Shown: positions 52,487 through 61,203 of the stretch, in pieces
Numbering within the stretch: the stretch's first letter is position 1
Layout: each line of letters opens with the position of its first letter
Assembly (NCBI GenBank): GCA_000716465.1
Contig: JNWL01000002.1
Span: 372,001 to 436,000 of the forward strand
Length of the DNA stretch: 64,000 nucleotides
Reading direction: 5' to 3'
From: Streptomyces bikiniensis
GTDB taxonomy: Bacteria; Actinomycetota; Actinomycetes; Streptomycetales; Streptomycetaceae
Notes under the pieces: model-generated
Told to the model about the DNA's origin: nothing
Databases searched by the model: none
What the model saw: only the letters and a program-made list of their open reading frames with translations
Made by a program: the position numbers and the translations under genes

Positions 52487-53275
52487 TCAGGTGGCCGGGT
52501 GGGGAGTGAGCTGGGCCGCCAGCCAGGTGGGCACCCCGCCGAGCAGCCGGAACAGGCGCCTCGCCTCCGCCCGCAGCCGCCCGGCCTCCGGCTCCGTCTC
52601 CGTGGTGGCCAGGGCCGTGAGGGCCGGAGCCGTACCGACCAGGTAGCCCAACTCCTCGCGGATCCGCAGCGATTCGGCGAAGCCGTGTCTCGCCTCCGCC
52701 AACTCGCCCTCCCGCAGGGCCAGTCCGGCGAGGTGACGCCAGGTGGAGGAGAGCAGCAGCGCATCGCCCTGGGCGGCCGCCCCCGCGTGCGCCCTGCGGT
52801 ACGCGGCGCGGGCCGCCTGCGGGGAGTCGCCGAGGTTCTGGGCGACCAGGCCGCGCCGGAAGTCGAGCAGCGGCCGGCCCTCGGCGGCGGGGGCGATCAG
52901 CGCCGCCGCCCGGCCCAGCGCCATCCGGGCCTCGTCGGCCCGGTCGCGGACCCCGAGCAGGGTGGACGCGTAGGCGAGGTAACCGCGTTCGCAGGCGGCG
53001 GCCCCGCGCTCCTCGTCGGTGCGGGCGACCGCCTCGGCCGCCCGCAGCGCCTCCTCGGCGTCGGCCCAGCCCTTCTCGGTGTAGAGGCAGCGCTCGATGA
53101 GCAGCGCGGCCCGTTCGAGCGCGGCGGCCGGTTCGGCGGCGCGCGGCGCGAGCAGCGCGGCCGCGTCCGTCCAGCAGCCCCGGGAGCGGAGACGCCAGAC
53201 GGCCGTCTCCACGGGGGTCTCCTTGCCGTGGGCGAGGGACGGATCTTCGCCATCCCTTGATTCGGAACCAGACAT
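52487..53275 (-). CDS. TPR-like helical repeat protein
   Basis: A 262-aa soluble alpha-helical protein with degenerate tetratricopeptide repeats, for example AERGYLAYASTLLGVRDRADEARMALGRA-type segments and DSPQAARAAYRRAHAGAAAQGDALL followed by LREGELAEARHGFAESL. Probably a protein-interaction scaffold. The ATG at 53275 has GGCGGA upstream; a GTG at 53290 preceded by GGGGAGG is an equally fair start. It ends 33 bp from the convergent ATPase-WD40 gene. Confidence 0.6.
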   Translation of the reverse strand: MSGSESRDGEDPSLAHGKETPVETAVWRLRSRGCWTDAAALLAPRAAEPAAALERAALLIERCLYTEKGWADAEEALRAAEAVARTDEERGAAACERGYLAYASTLLGVRDRADEARMALGRAAALIAPAAEGRPLLDFRRGLVAQNLGDSPQAARAAYRRAHAGAAAQGDALLLSSTWRHLAGLALREGELAEARHGFAESLRIREELGYLVGTAPALTALATTETEPEAGRLRAEARRLFRLLGGVPTWLAAQLTPHPAT

Positions 53276-53598
53276 GGCGGTATCCGCCACATTGCCCTCC
53301 CCGAGCGCGCCATCGAGCTGTTGAGTAGACCCGCATCTCAGCACGAAGGGGCATTCCCGGCCAAGGGGTCGGGTGAAAGATTTCACAAAGGGGCGATCGG
53401 TGGGGTGACCACCCTTCGGAGGGCCCCCGACGGTCCGTCAGATCGCCGCCGGGCCCGGGATCGGGCCCCGGCGCGACCCGTCGGCCGATCCGGCCGACGG
53501 GCCCCCACCAGGCCGTACGCCACTCCTTCGGACTCCTCCGGAGGAGTGAATTTCCGGATGCTTTTCCGGGTCTTCGCCGAAGGCGTGGACGCGGCGCC
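53276..53598. other. Gap with pucR terminator
   Basis: A 323-bp gap without a gene. It holds the promoter of the TPR-like gene on the left and the terminator of pucR around 53477-53501. Confidence 0.5.
53477..53501 (-). terminator. Hairpin terminator of pucR
   Basis: Perfect 10-bp arms CCCGTCGGCC and GGCCGACGGG with a five-base loop, about 100 bp beyond the pucR stop at 53599. Confidence 0.6.
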
Positions 53599-55371
53599 TC
53601 AGCTCATCCGCAGCGCCAGGAAGAAGTCGAGCTTGTCCTCCAGGCGGGACAGGTCGCGGCCGGTGAGCTGCTCGATCCGGCCCACCCGGTACCGCAGCGT
53701 GTTCACGTGCAGGTGGAGCCGGGAGGCGCAGCGCGTCCAGGAGCCGTCGCAGTCCAGGAACGCCTCCAGGGTCGGGATCAGCTCCGCCCGGTGGCGCCGG
53801 TCGTAGTCCCGCAGCGGGTCGAGCAGCCGGGCGGTGAACGCCCGGCGGACGTCGTCCGGCACGAACGGCAGCAGCAGCACGTGCGAGGCCAGCTCGTGGT
53901 GCCCGGCCGCGCAGACCCGGCCCGGCCGGGCCGCGGCGACCCGGCGGGCGTGCCTGGCCTCCTCCAGGGCCCCGCGCAGGCCCTCCGCCGAGTGCACGGC
54001 CGCGCTGACGCCCAGGGTCAGGCGCCCGTCGTCGGCGAGACCGGCGGAGAGCGGGGCCCGTACGGCGGCGAGCAGCGCGTCCGCGTGCAGGCCGGAGGCG
54101 GGGGCGCCGTCCTCGTCCTCGCTCTCCGGCAGCGGCCCGGCGGCCAGCGGCACCAGGGCGATCGCCTCGTCCCCGCTGTGCGCGACGGCGATGCGGTCGG
54201 CGGACTCGGCGCCGACGGCCGCCGGGTCCACGAGGATCTCCTCCAGGAGCGCCTGCGCGACCGGGCCGCCGTCCACCGGGGTCCCCTGACCGGCCTCCTG
54301 CTCCCAGTCCACCCGGGCCACGACCACCTGCCAGTGCGGGGCCGTGCCGAGCCCGGGCAGCAGCACCGGGGCGGCCACCCGCAGCCGGGCCGCAATCTCG
54401 GCGGGCGCGGCGCCCGTCTGCACCAGCTCCAGGACCTCCTGGGCCAGCCGGCGCCGTACCGTACGGGCCGCGTCGCGCCGGTCCCGCTCGACCGCGATCA
54501 GCTGGGTCACGCCCTGGAGCAGGTCGAGCCGGGCGGCCGGCCAGTCCCCGGCGTCCGCCTCGACGGCGAGCAGCCAGTCCGAGAGGACCGTCTCGCGCAC
54601 GTCCCGGACGGCGGGGGCGGCACCCCGGCCGGTGTTGCGGATGGGGAAGAGCGAGTACGTCGTGCCGCCGCCGGAGACCCGGTGCGGGCCGCGCCGGCCG
54701 GTCCGGACGGCGGCCAGGTGCTCTCCGGCCAGGGAGGCGGCGAGCCTGCCGTCCAGGGGCTCTCCGGCGCCCGCGATCCGGCGGCCGGTGGGGGAGAGGA
54801 CCCAGGCCCGCAGGTCCAGGTCGGAGCCGAGCAGGTCGAGCACGACCTCGGGGCCGCCGCCCGCTGGGCCGGAGGTCATCAGGCGCCGGTGCCGGTCCAC
54901 GACGGCGGCCAGGTCCCCGGCCCGCTCGCCGGACACCTGTCGAACAACGTGCTCGGTGATCGTCGCGAACGCAACGGATTCGTTGACCGCGAAGAGCGGC
55001 AGCCGGTGGCGCGAACACGCCTGTACGAGATCGTCGGGGATGTCCCCGAGCTCCGCCTCGCCCGCCGCGAGCGCCGCCACCCCGGCCGAGGCCAGGATCC
55101 GGACGAAGGGCTCGGCGTCCTCGGGCTCCCGCAGCCAGGCGAGACCGGTCAGCACCAGCTCCCCGCCGGACAGGTAACGGCTGGGGTCCTTGAGGTCCGT
55201 CGTCATCACGCCCCGGACGGTGCGGTCCAGCTCGTCGTCGCCGCCGAGCAGGCGCAGCCCCAGAGCGTCGTTCTCCAGCAGTGCGCGCAGCCGCATGATG
55301 TCGCCGCCGTCCTTCTCGTCAGTGGTCGTGGTTGTCGCGTTGTCGACGCTCGGTGGTGCCACGGTTTCCAT
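53599..55371 (-). CDS. PucR-family purine-catabolism regulator
   Basis: A 590-aa regulator. The N-terminal PucR domain begins LRALLENDALGLRLLGGDDEL and includes VRGVMTTDLKDPSRYLSGGELVLTG, quoted in part. A GGDEF-like central region follows. The C-terminal HTH_30 has SWTRCASRLHLHVNTLRYRVGRIEQLTGRDL. Such proteins control purine use, and this one is divergent from the xanthine dehydrogenase operon. The ATG at 55371 gives a 25-residue tail; the internal ATG at 55296 (MRLRALLEND) matches many relatives and may be the true start. GTTTCC/GGAAAC repeats overlap the upstream start. Confidence 0.85.
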   Translation of the reverse strand: METVAPPSVDNATTTTTDEKDGGDIMRLRALLENDALGLRLLGGDDELDRTVRGVMTTDLKDPSRYLSGGELVLTGLAWLREPEDAEPFVRILASAGVAALAAGEAELGDIPDDLVQACSRHRLPLFAVNESVAFATITEHVVRQVSGERAGDLAAVVDRHRRLMTSGPAGGGPEVVLDLLGSDLDLRAWVLSPTGRRIAGAGEPLDGRLAASLAGEHLAAVRTGRRGPHRVSGGGTTYSLFPIRNTGRGAAPAVRDVRETVLSDWLLAVEADAGDWPAARLDLLQGVTQLIAVERDRRDAARTVRRRLAQEVLELVQTGAAPAEIAARLRVAAPVLLPGLGTAPHWQVVVARVDWEQEAGQGTPVDGGPVAQALLEEILVDPAAVGAESADRIAVAHSGDEAIALVPLAAGPLPESEDEDGAPASGLHADALLAAVRAPLSAGLADDGRLTLGVSAAVHSAEGLRGALEEARHARRVAAARPGRVCAAGHHELASHVLLLPFVPDDVRRAFTARLLDPLRDYDRRHRAELIPTLEAFLDCDGSWTRCASRLHLHVNTLRYRVGRIEQLTGRDLSRLEDKLDFFLALRMS

Positions 55372-55391
55372 GGGGAAACGGTGAGGTTTCC
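55364..55391. promoter_or_regulatory. GTTTCC repeats at pucR start
   Basis: GTTTCC (55364-55369), GGAAAC (55374-55379) and GTTTCC (55386-55391) form overlapping inverted repeats covering the upstream ATG of pucR. A candidate autoregulatory operator, or a sign that transcription starts inside and the 55296 ATG is used. Confidence 0.4.
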
Positions 55392-55477
55392 GTTCTCCGT
55401 CTTTCGTTCGAATCTACAAGACGACAGTGGGCACCAGCCAACTCCTTCATGTTTTCGGTGACTGCACCCGGGCGATC

Positions 55478-55502
55478 GTGGCCTTGTGTACTAGGCCACA
55501 CA
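55478..55502. promoter_or_regulatory. Inverted repeat before the xdh operon
   Basis: GTGGCC-N10-GGCCAC (55478-55499) with a nested TGTGT/ACACA pair, 104 bp before the xdhB ATG. Likely regulator binding site in the divergent pucR-xdhB promoter region. Confidence 0.45.
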
Positions 55503-55605
55503 CCGCGTGAACAGCACATGAACAAGTCGAGGGCCGGCCGTCTTCCCGGGCCCATCCGCACCGCACTGATCATCCGATCACCAGAATCACTAGAAGAGAG
55601 CCACC

Positions 55606-56496
55606 ATGGACTTCCTTCGCCCCGCCAGCTGGGAGGAGGCGCTCGCCGCCAAGGCCGAGCACCCCACGGCCGTGCCCATCGCGGGCGGTACCGACGTCAT
55701 GGTCGAGATCAACTTCGACCACCGGCGTCCCGAGTACCTCCTGGACCTGAACCGTATCGAGCTGCTGAGCGAGTGGGAGGTCGGCGAGGAGAACGTCCGG
55801 CTCGGCGCCTCCGTCCCGTACACCCGGATCATGGAGAACCTGCGGGCCGAGCTGCCCGGCCTGGCGCTCGCCTCGCACACGGTGGCCTCCCCGCAGATCC
55901 GCAACCGCGGCGGCGTCGGCGGCAACCTCGGCACCGCCTCGCCGGCCGGCGACGCCCACCCGGCCCTGCTCGCCGCGGGCGCCGAGGTCGAGGTCGAGTC
56001 GGTGCGCGGCAGCCGCTTCATCCCGATCGACGCCTTCTACACGGGCGTGAAGCGCAACGCGCTGGAGCCCGACGAGCTCATCAAGACCGTCCACATCAAG
56101 AAGGCGGACGGCCCCCAGCAGTACTCCAAGGTCGGCACCCGCAACGCGATGGTCATCGCCGTCTGCGCCTTCGGTCTCGCGCTCCACCCGGAGACCCGGA
56201 CCGTGCGCACCGGCATCGGCTCCGCCGCGCCGACCCCGATCCGCGCCAAGGAGGCCGAGGCCTTCCTGAACGCGGCCCTGGAGGAGGGCGGCTTCTGGGA
56301 CAACGGCAAGATCATCACCCCGTCGATCGCGAAGCAGTTCGCCGACCTCTGCTCGGGCGCCGCGAACCCGATCGACGACGTCCGGGGCACCGCGAAGTAC
56401 CGCCGCCACGCCGTCGGCATCATGGCCCGCCGCCAGCTCGGCTGGGTCTGGGAGCAGTACCGCGGCACCGGCCGCACGCTTGAGGGAGCTGCATAA
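55606..56496 (+). CDS. xdhB: Xanthine dehydrogenase FAD subunit
   Basis: CoxM-type FAD subunit (296 aa) of the molybdenum hydroxylase. FAD-binding motifs AGGTDVMVEINF and the TVASPQIRNRGGVGGNLGTASPAGD-type pyrophosphate loop (quoted in part) are present. The C-terminal domain includes TKVGTRN-like SKVGTRNAMVIAVCAFG. It passes electrons from the Fe-S subunit to the acceptor. GAGAGCC lies before the ATG. It is the first gene of the operon, with one bp between its stop and the next ATG. Confidence 0.92.
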   Translation: MDFLRPASWEEALAAKAEHPTAVPIAGGTDVMVEINFDHRRPEYLLDLNRIELLSEWEVGEENVRLGASVPYTRIMENLRAELPGLALASHTVASPQIRNRGGVGGNLGTASPAGDAHPALLAAGAEVEVESVRGSRFIPIDAFYTGVKRNALEPDELIKTVHIKKADGPQQYSKVGTRNAMVIAVCAFGLALHPETRTVRTGIGSAAPTPIRAKEAEAFLNAALEEGGFWDNGKIITPSIAKQFADLCSGAANPIDDVRGTAKYRRHAVGIMARRQLGWVWEQYRGTGRTLEGAA

Positions 56497-56497
56497 C

Positions 56498-57085
56498 ATG
56501 CGCGTCAATTTCACGGTCAACGGACGTCCGCAGGAGGCCGACGACGTCTGGGAGGGCGAGTCCCTCCTCTACGTCCTGCGCGAGCGGATGGGCCTGCCCG
56601 GCTCCAAGAACGCCTGCGAGCAGGGCGAGTGCGGTTCCTGCACGGTCCGCCTCGACGGCGTCCCCGTCTGTTCCTGCCTCGTCGCCGCCGGCCAGGTCGA
56701 GGGCCGCGACGTCGTCACCGTCGAGGGCCTCGCCGAGTACGCCAAGGAGCGCACGGAGCACGGCTCCTGCGGCACCGGCGCCTGCGGCACCCCGCTCGAC
56801 GCCGCCAAGAAGTGGCAGGCCAAGCCCACGCAGGACTCCCAGACCGGCGAGGGCGTCGAACTGAGCCCGATCCAGCAGGCGTTCATCGACGCCGGCGCCG
56901 TCCAGTGCGGCTTCTGCACCCCCGGTCTGCTGATCGCCGCCGACGAGCTCCTGGAGCGGCAGAGCGACCCGTCCGACCAGGACATCCGCGAAGCCCTCTC
57001 CGGCAACCTGTGCCGCTGCACGGGCTACGAGAAGATCCTCGACGCGGTCCGCCTCGCGGCCGCCCGCCAGGGAGAGGCGGTCTGA
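56498..57085 (+). CDS. xdhA: Xanthine dehydrogenase 2Fe-2S subunit
   Basis: Iron-sulfur subunit (195 aa). A plant-ferredoxin-like cluster has C40, C45, C48 and C60; the helical second cluster has C137, C140, C172 and C174 (QCGFCTPG; LCRCTGY). Between them lies an extra segment of about 40 residues (AKERTEHGSCGTGACG and following), with further Cys, so the protein is longer than the usual 155-170 aa. The ATG at 56498 has GAGGGAG upstream; an in-frame ATG slightly earlier overlaps the xdhB end. Confidence 0.92.
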   Translation: MRVNFTVNGRPQEADDVWEGESLLYVLRERMGLPGSKNACEQGECGSCTVRLDGVPVCSCLVAAGQVEGRDVVTVEGLAEYAKERTEHGSCGTGACGTPLDAAKKWQAKPTQDSQTGEGVELSPIQQAFIDAGAVQCGFCTPGLLIAADELLERQSDPSDQDIREALSGNLCRCTGYEKILDAVRLAAARQGEAV

Positions 57086-57087
57086 CC

Positions 57088-59493
57088 ATGGCGCAGAACA
57101 CCCGTACCGTCCCCGCCGGTACGCCCACCAACGTCACCCAGAACCACACCAAGGGCGGCATCGGCGAGTCCACGCTCCGCCCCGACGGCACCCTCAAGGT
57201 CACCGGCGAGTTCGCGTACTCCTCGGACATGTGGCACGAGGACATGCTCTGGGGCCAGACCCTCCGCTCCACCGTCGCCCACGCCGAGATCGTCTCCATC
57301 GACGTCTCCGAGGCCCTGGCGATGTCCGGCGTGTACGCCGTCCTCACCTACGACGACCTGCCGGCCGAGACGAAGAACTACGGCCTGGAGATCCAGGACA
57401 CCCCCGTCCTCGCCCACGGCCGCGTACGCCACCACGGCGAGCCGGTCGCCCTGATCGCCGCCGACCACCCGGAGACGGCCCGCCGCGCCGCCGCCAAGGT
57501 GAGGATCGAGTACAAGGAGCTGCCCCTCGTCACCGACGAGGCCTCCGCGCTCGCCCCCGACGCGCCCCTCATCCACGAGGGCCGCGACGACCACCACGCC
57601 GGACACGTCCCGCACCCCAACATCGTGCACCGCCAGCCGATCGTCCGCGGAAACGTGGAGGAGGCCCGCAAGCGGGCCGACGTGATCGTCGAGGGCGAGT
57701 ACGTCTTCGGCATGCAGGACCAGGCCTTCCTCGGACCCGAGTCCGGCCTCGCCGTGCCCGCCGAGGACGGCGGCGTCGACCTGTACGTCGCCACCCAGTG
57801 GCTCCACTCCGACCTGCGCCAGATCGCGCCCGTCCTCGGCCTGCCCGAGGAGAAGGTCCGCATGACGCTCTCCGGCGTCGGCGGCGCCTTCGGCGGCCGC
57901 GAGGACCTGTCGATGCAGATCCACGCCTGCCTCCTGGCGCTCCGCACCGGCAAGCCGGTCAAGATCGTCTACAACCGCTTCGAGTCCTTCTTCGGCCACG
58001 TGCACCGCCACCCGGCGAAGCTCCACTACGAGCACGGCGCCACCAAGGACGGCAAGCTCACCCACCTCAAGGCCCGGATCGTCCTCGACGGCGGCGCCTA
58101 CGCCTCGGCCTCCCCGGCCGTCGTCGGCAACGCCTCCTCGCTCGGCGCCGGCCCGTACGTGGTCGACGACGTCGAGATCGAGGCCGTCGCCCTCTACACC
58201 AACAACCCGCCCTGCGGCGCGATGCGCGGCTTCGGCGCGGTCCAGGCGTGCTTCGCGTACGAGGCGCAGATGGACAAGCTCGCGGCGAAGCTGGGCATGG
58301 ACCCGGTCGAGTTCCGGCAGATCAACGCCATGGAACAGGGCACGCTCATGCCCACGGGACAGGTCGTCGACTCGCCCGCCCCGGTCGCCGAGCTGCTCCG
58401 CCGGGTCAAGGCCCGCCCGATGCCGCCCGAGCGCCAGTGGGAGTCGGCCGGCGAGGGCGCGGACGTCCGCGCGCTGCCCGGCGGCCTCTCCAACACCACG
58501 CACGGCGAGGGCGTCGTCCGCGGCGTCGGCTACGCCGTCGGCATCAAGAACGTCGGCTTCTCCGAGGGCTTCGACGACTACTCGACCGCCCGCGTGGTCC
58601 TCCAGGTCATCAACGGCGAGCCCGTCGCCATGGTCCACACGGCCATGGCGGAGGTCGGCCAGGGCGGCGTCACCGTGCACGCCCAGATCGCCCGCACCGA
58701 GCTCGGCGTCACCCAGGTGACCATCCACCCGGCCGACACCCAGGTCGGCTCCGCCGGCTCCACGTCCGCCTCCCGGCAGACGTACATGACCGGCGGCGCG
58801 GTGAAGAACACCTGCGAGGCCGTCCGCGAGAAGGTCCTGGAGATCGGCCGCCGCAAGAACGGCTCCTACCACCCCGCCTGGGCGACCGCCGAACTCCTCC
58901 TGGAGGGCGGCAAGGTCGTCACCGACGGCGGCGAGGTCCTCGCGACCCTCGCCGACGTCCTGGAGGGCGAGGACCCGATCGACCTGGAGCTGGAGTTCCG
59001 GCACCGCCCGACCGTCCCCTTCGACCTGGTCACCGGCCAGGGCGACGGCCACGTCCAGTACACCTTCGCCGCCCACCGCGCGGTCGTCGAGGTGGACACC
59101 GAGCTCGGCCTCGTCAAGGTCGTCGAGCTCGCCACCGCCCAGGACGTCGGCAAGGCGCTCAACATGCTCTCCGTCGTCGGCCAGATCCAGGGTGGCACCA
59201 CCCAGGGCCTGGGCGTCGCGGTGATGGAAGAGATCATCGTGGACCCGAAGACCGCGAAGGTGCGCAACCCCTCCTTCACGGACTACCTGATCCCGACGAT
59301 CCTCGACACGCCGACCATCCCGGTCGACGTGCTCGAACTCGCCGACCCCAACGCGCCGTACGGCCTGCGGGGACTCGGCGAGGCCCCGACCCTGTCGTCC
59401 ACCCCGGCCGTCCTCGCGGCGATCCGGAACGCGACGGGCCTGGAGCTCAACAAGACGCCGGTCCGCCCCGAGGCGCTCACCGGCACCCTGTAG
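57088..59493 (+). CDS. Xanthine dehydrogenase molybdopterin subunit
   Basis: Large subunit (801 aa) holding the molybdenum cofactor where xanthine or hypoxanthine is hydroxylated. Motifs: GVGGAFGGREDLSMQ, the cofactor-binding CGAMRGFGAVQ, GQGGVTVHAQIA and the catalytic-Glu stretch GLRGLGEAPTLSS near the C-terminus. It starts two bp after the Fe-S subunit stop, so the three subunits are translationally linked in the order FAD, Fe-S, Mo. Other purine or aldehyde substrates are possible, but the permease and PucR neighbours favour purines. Confidence 0.92.
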   Translation: MAQNTRTVPAGTPTNVTQNHTKGGIGESTLRPDGTLKVTGEFAYSSDMWHEDMLWGQTLRSTVAHAEIVSIDVSEALAMSGVYAVLTYDDLPAETKNYGLEIQDTPVLAHGRVRHHGEPVALIAADHPETARRAAAKVRIEYKELPLVTDEASALAPDAPLIHEGRDDHHAGHVPHPNIVHRQPIVRGNVEEARKRADVIVEGEYVFGMQDQAFLGPESGLAVPAEDGGVDLYVATQWLHSDLRQIAPVLGLPEEKVRMTLSGVGGAFGGREDLSMQIHACLLALRTGKPVKIVYNRFESFFGHVHRHPAKLHYEHGATKDGKLTHLKARIVLDGGAYASASPAVVGNASSLGAGPYVVDDVEIEAVALYTNNPPCGAMRGFGAVQACFAYEAQMDKLAAKLGMDPVEFRQINAMEQGTLMPTGQVVDSPAPVAELLRRVKARPMPPERQWESAGEGADVRALPGGLSNTTHGEGVVRGVGYAVGIKNVGFSEGFDDYSTARVVLQVINGEPVAMVHTAMAEVGQGGVTVHAQIARTELGVTQVTIHPADTQVGSAGSTSASRQTYMTGGAVKNTCEAVREKVLEIGRRKNGSYHPAWATAELLLEGGKVVTDGGEVLATLADVLEGEDPIDLELEFRHRPTVPFDLVTGQGDGHVQYTFAAHRAVVEVDTELGLVKVVELATAQDVGKALNMLSVVGQIQGGTTQGLGVAVMEEIIVDPKTAKVRNPSFTDYLIPTILDTPTIPVDVLELADPNAPYGLRGLGEAPTLSSTPAVLAAIRNATGLELNKTPVRPEALTGTL

Positions 59494-59696
59494 GACCCTC
59501 CGGGCGGTACGGCCCGTCCCGGGAACGTCACCCTCCCCGCCCGTACCGCCCGGAGCCCCCACGCACCACCCCGTTCGTCTCGGGCCGTCCCCCGGGTCGT
59601 GCAGCCACGCAGCATCCCAAATCCCGCGGCTTCAGCCGGACCAGAACCCTTCGAAGTCCGACGCGGGTGCCCCTTTGAACCTTGGGAGTAGGCCCC

Positions 59697-61163
59697 ATGA
59701 CCCAGTCGTCAGTGGAGCCCAAGACCAGCGCCGATGACGCGGGCTCCGGCTCGCGCAACCCCGCCGGCAGGTCTTGGCTCGACCGGTACTTTCACATCTC
59801 GGAGAGAGGATCCACCGTCGCGACGGAGGTCCGCGGCGGCGTCACCACCTTCATGGCGATGGCGTACATCCTCCTGCTCAACCCCCTGATCCTCAGCGGC
59901 AAGGACGTCGACGGCAATCTGCTCGGCCAGCCGGCGCTCATCACCGCCACCGCCCTCGCCGCGGCCGCGACGACCCTCCTCATGGGCTTCTGGGGCAAGG
60001 TCCCGCTCGCCCTCGCCGCCGGTCTGAGCGTCTCCGGCGTCATGGCCTCGCAGGTCGTCCCCGTCATGACCTGGCCGCAGGCCATGGGCATGTCCGTGGC
60101 GTACGGCGCGGTGATCTGCCTCCTGGTGGTCACCGGCCTCCGCGAGATGATCATGAACGCGATCCCGCTCGCCCTGAAGCACGCCATCACCATCGGCATA
60201 GGGCTCTTCATCGCGATCATCGGCTTCGTGAAGGCCGGCTTCGTCCACGAGAACCCCGCCCCGGGCGGCGGCCCCGTCTCCCTCGGCCCGGCCGGTGAAC
60301 TCCAGGGCTGGCCCGTCCTGATCTTCGCCGTCACCCTGCTCCTGATCTTCGCCCTCCAGGCCCGCAACGTCCCCGGCGCCATCCTCATCGGCATCGTCGT
60401 CGGCACGGTCGTCGCGGTGGTCCTCAACGCGATCGCCGACATACCCGCCAAGGCCTGGTTCTCCGGCCCGCCGGAGCTCGACGGCAGCGCGGTCTCCGCC
60501 CCCGACTTCTCCCTCATCGGGGACGTGTCCTTCAGCGGCTGGGGCGACGTCGGCTACATCACGATCACCATGATCGTCTTCACCCTGGTGCTCGCCGGCT
60601 TCTTCGACGCCATGGCCACCATCCTGGGCGTCGGCACCGAGGCCAAGCTCGCCGACGACAAGGGCCGCATGCCCGGCCTCTCCAAGGCCCTCTTCATCGA
60701 CGGCGCGGGCGGCATCATCGGCGGCGGCGCCGGAGCCTCGGGCCAGACGGTCTTCGTCGAGTCCGCCACCGGCGTCGGCGAGGGCGCCCGCACCGGCCTG
60801 GCCTCCGTGGTCACCGGCGGCTTCTTCGCCCTCTGCCTCTTCTTCACCCCGCTCACCGCGATCGTGCCGCAGGAGGTCGCCGCCGCGGCCCTGGTCGTCA
60901 TCGGCTCGATGATGATGCAGAACGCCAAGCACGTGGACTGGAGCGACCGCTCCGTGGCGATCCCGGTCTTCCTCACCGTGGTCCTGATGCCGTTCACGTA
61001 CACCATCACCACCGGTGTCGCCGCCGGTGTCATCTCCTACGCGGTGATCAAGACCGCCCAGGGGAAGGCGCGGGAGGTCGGGGCCTTCATGTGGGGCCTG
61101 ACCGCGATCTTCGTCGTGTACTTCGCCATCCATCCGATCGAGAGCTGGCTCGGCGTCGGCTGA
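59697..61163 (+). CDS. NCS2/AzgA-type purine permease
   Basis: A 488-aa membrane transporter with about 12-14 hydrophobic segments. Family motifs include VRGGVTTFMAMAYILLLNP at the start of the membrane domain, GLSVSGVMAS, and GFFDAMATILGVGTEAKLAD in the middle, as in adenine/guanine/hypoxanthine symporters. The ATG at 59697 has TTGGGAG upstream. It lies 203 bp after the xdh genes, in the same direction, and would supply the purine substrate. Confidence 0.9.
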   Translation: MTQSSVEPKTSADDAGSGSRNPAGRSWLDRYFHISERGSTVATEVRGGVTTFMAMAYILLLNPLILSGKDVDGNLLGQPALITATALAAAATTLLMGFWGKVPLALAAGLSVSGVMASQVVPVMTWPQAMGMSVAYGAVICLLVVTGLREMIMNAIPLALKHAITIGIGLFIAIIGFVKAGFVHENPAPGGGPVSLGPAGELQGWPVLIFAVTLLLIFALQARNVPGAILIGIVVGTVVAVVLNAIADIPAKAWFSGPPELDGSAVSAPDFSLIGDVSFSGWGDVGYITITMIVFTLVLAGFFDAMATILGVGTEAKLADDKGRMPGLSKALFIDGAGGIIGGGAGASGQTVFVESATGVGEGARTGLASVVTGGFFALCLFFTPLTAIVPQEVAAAALVVIGSMMMQNAKHVDWSDRSVAIPVFLTVVLMPFTYTITTGVAAGVISYAVIKTAQGKAREVGAFMWGLTAIFVVYFAIHPIESWLGVG

Positions 61164-61203
61164 CGCCCCCGCCGCCCTCCCCGCACCCCCAAGGAGAACC
61201 GAG

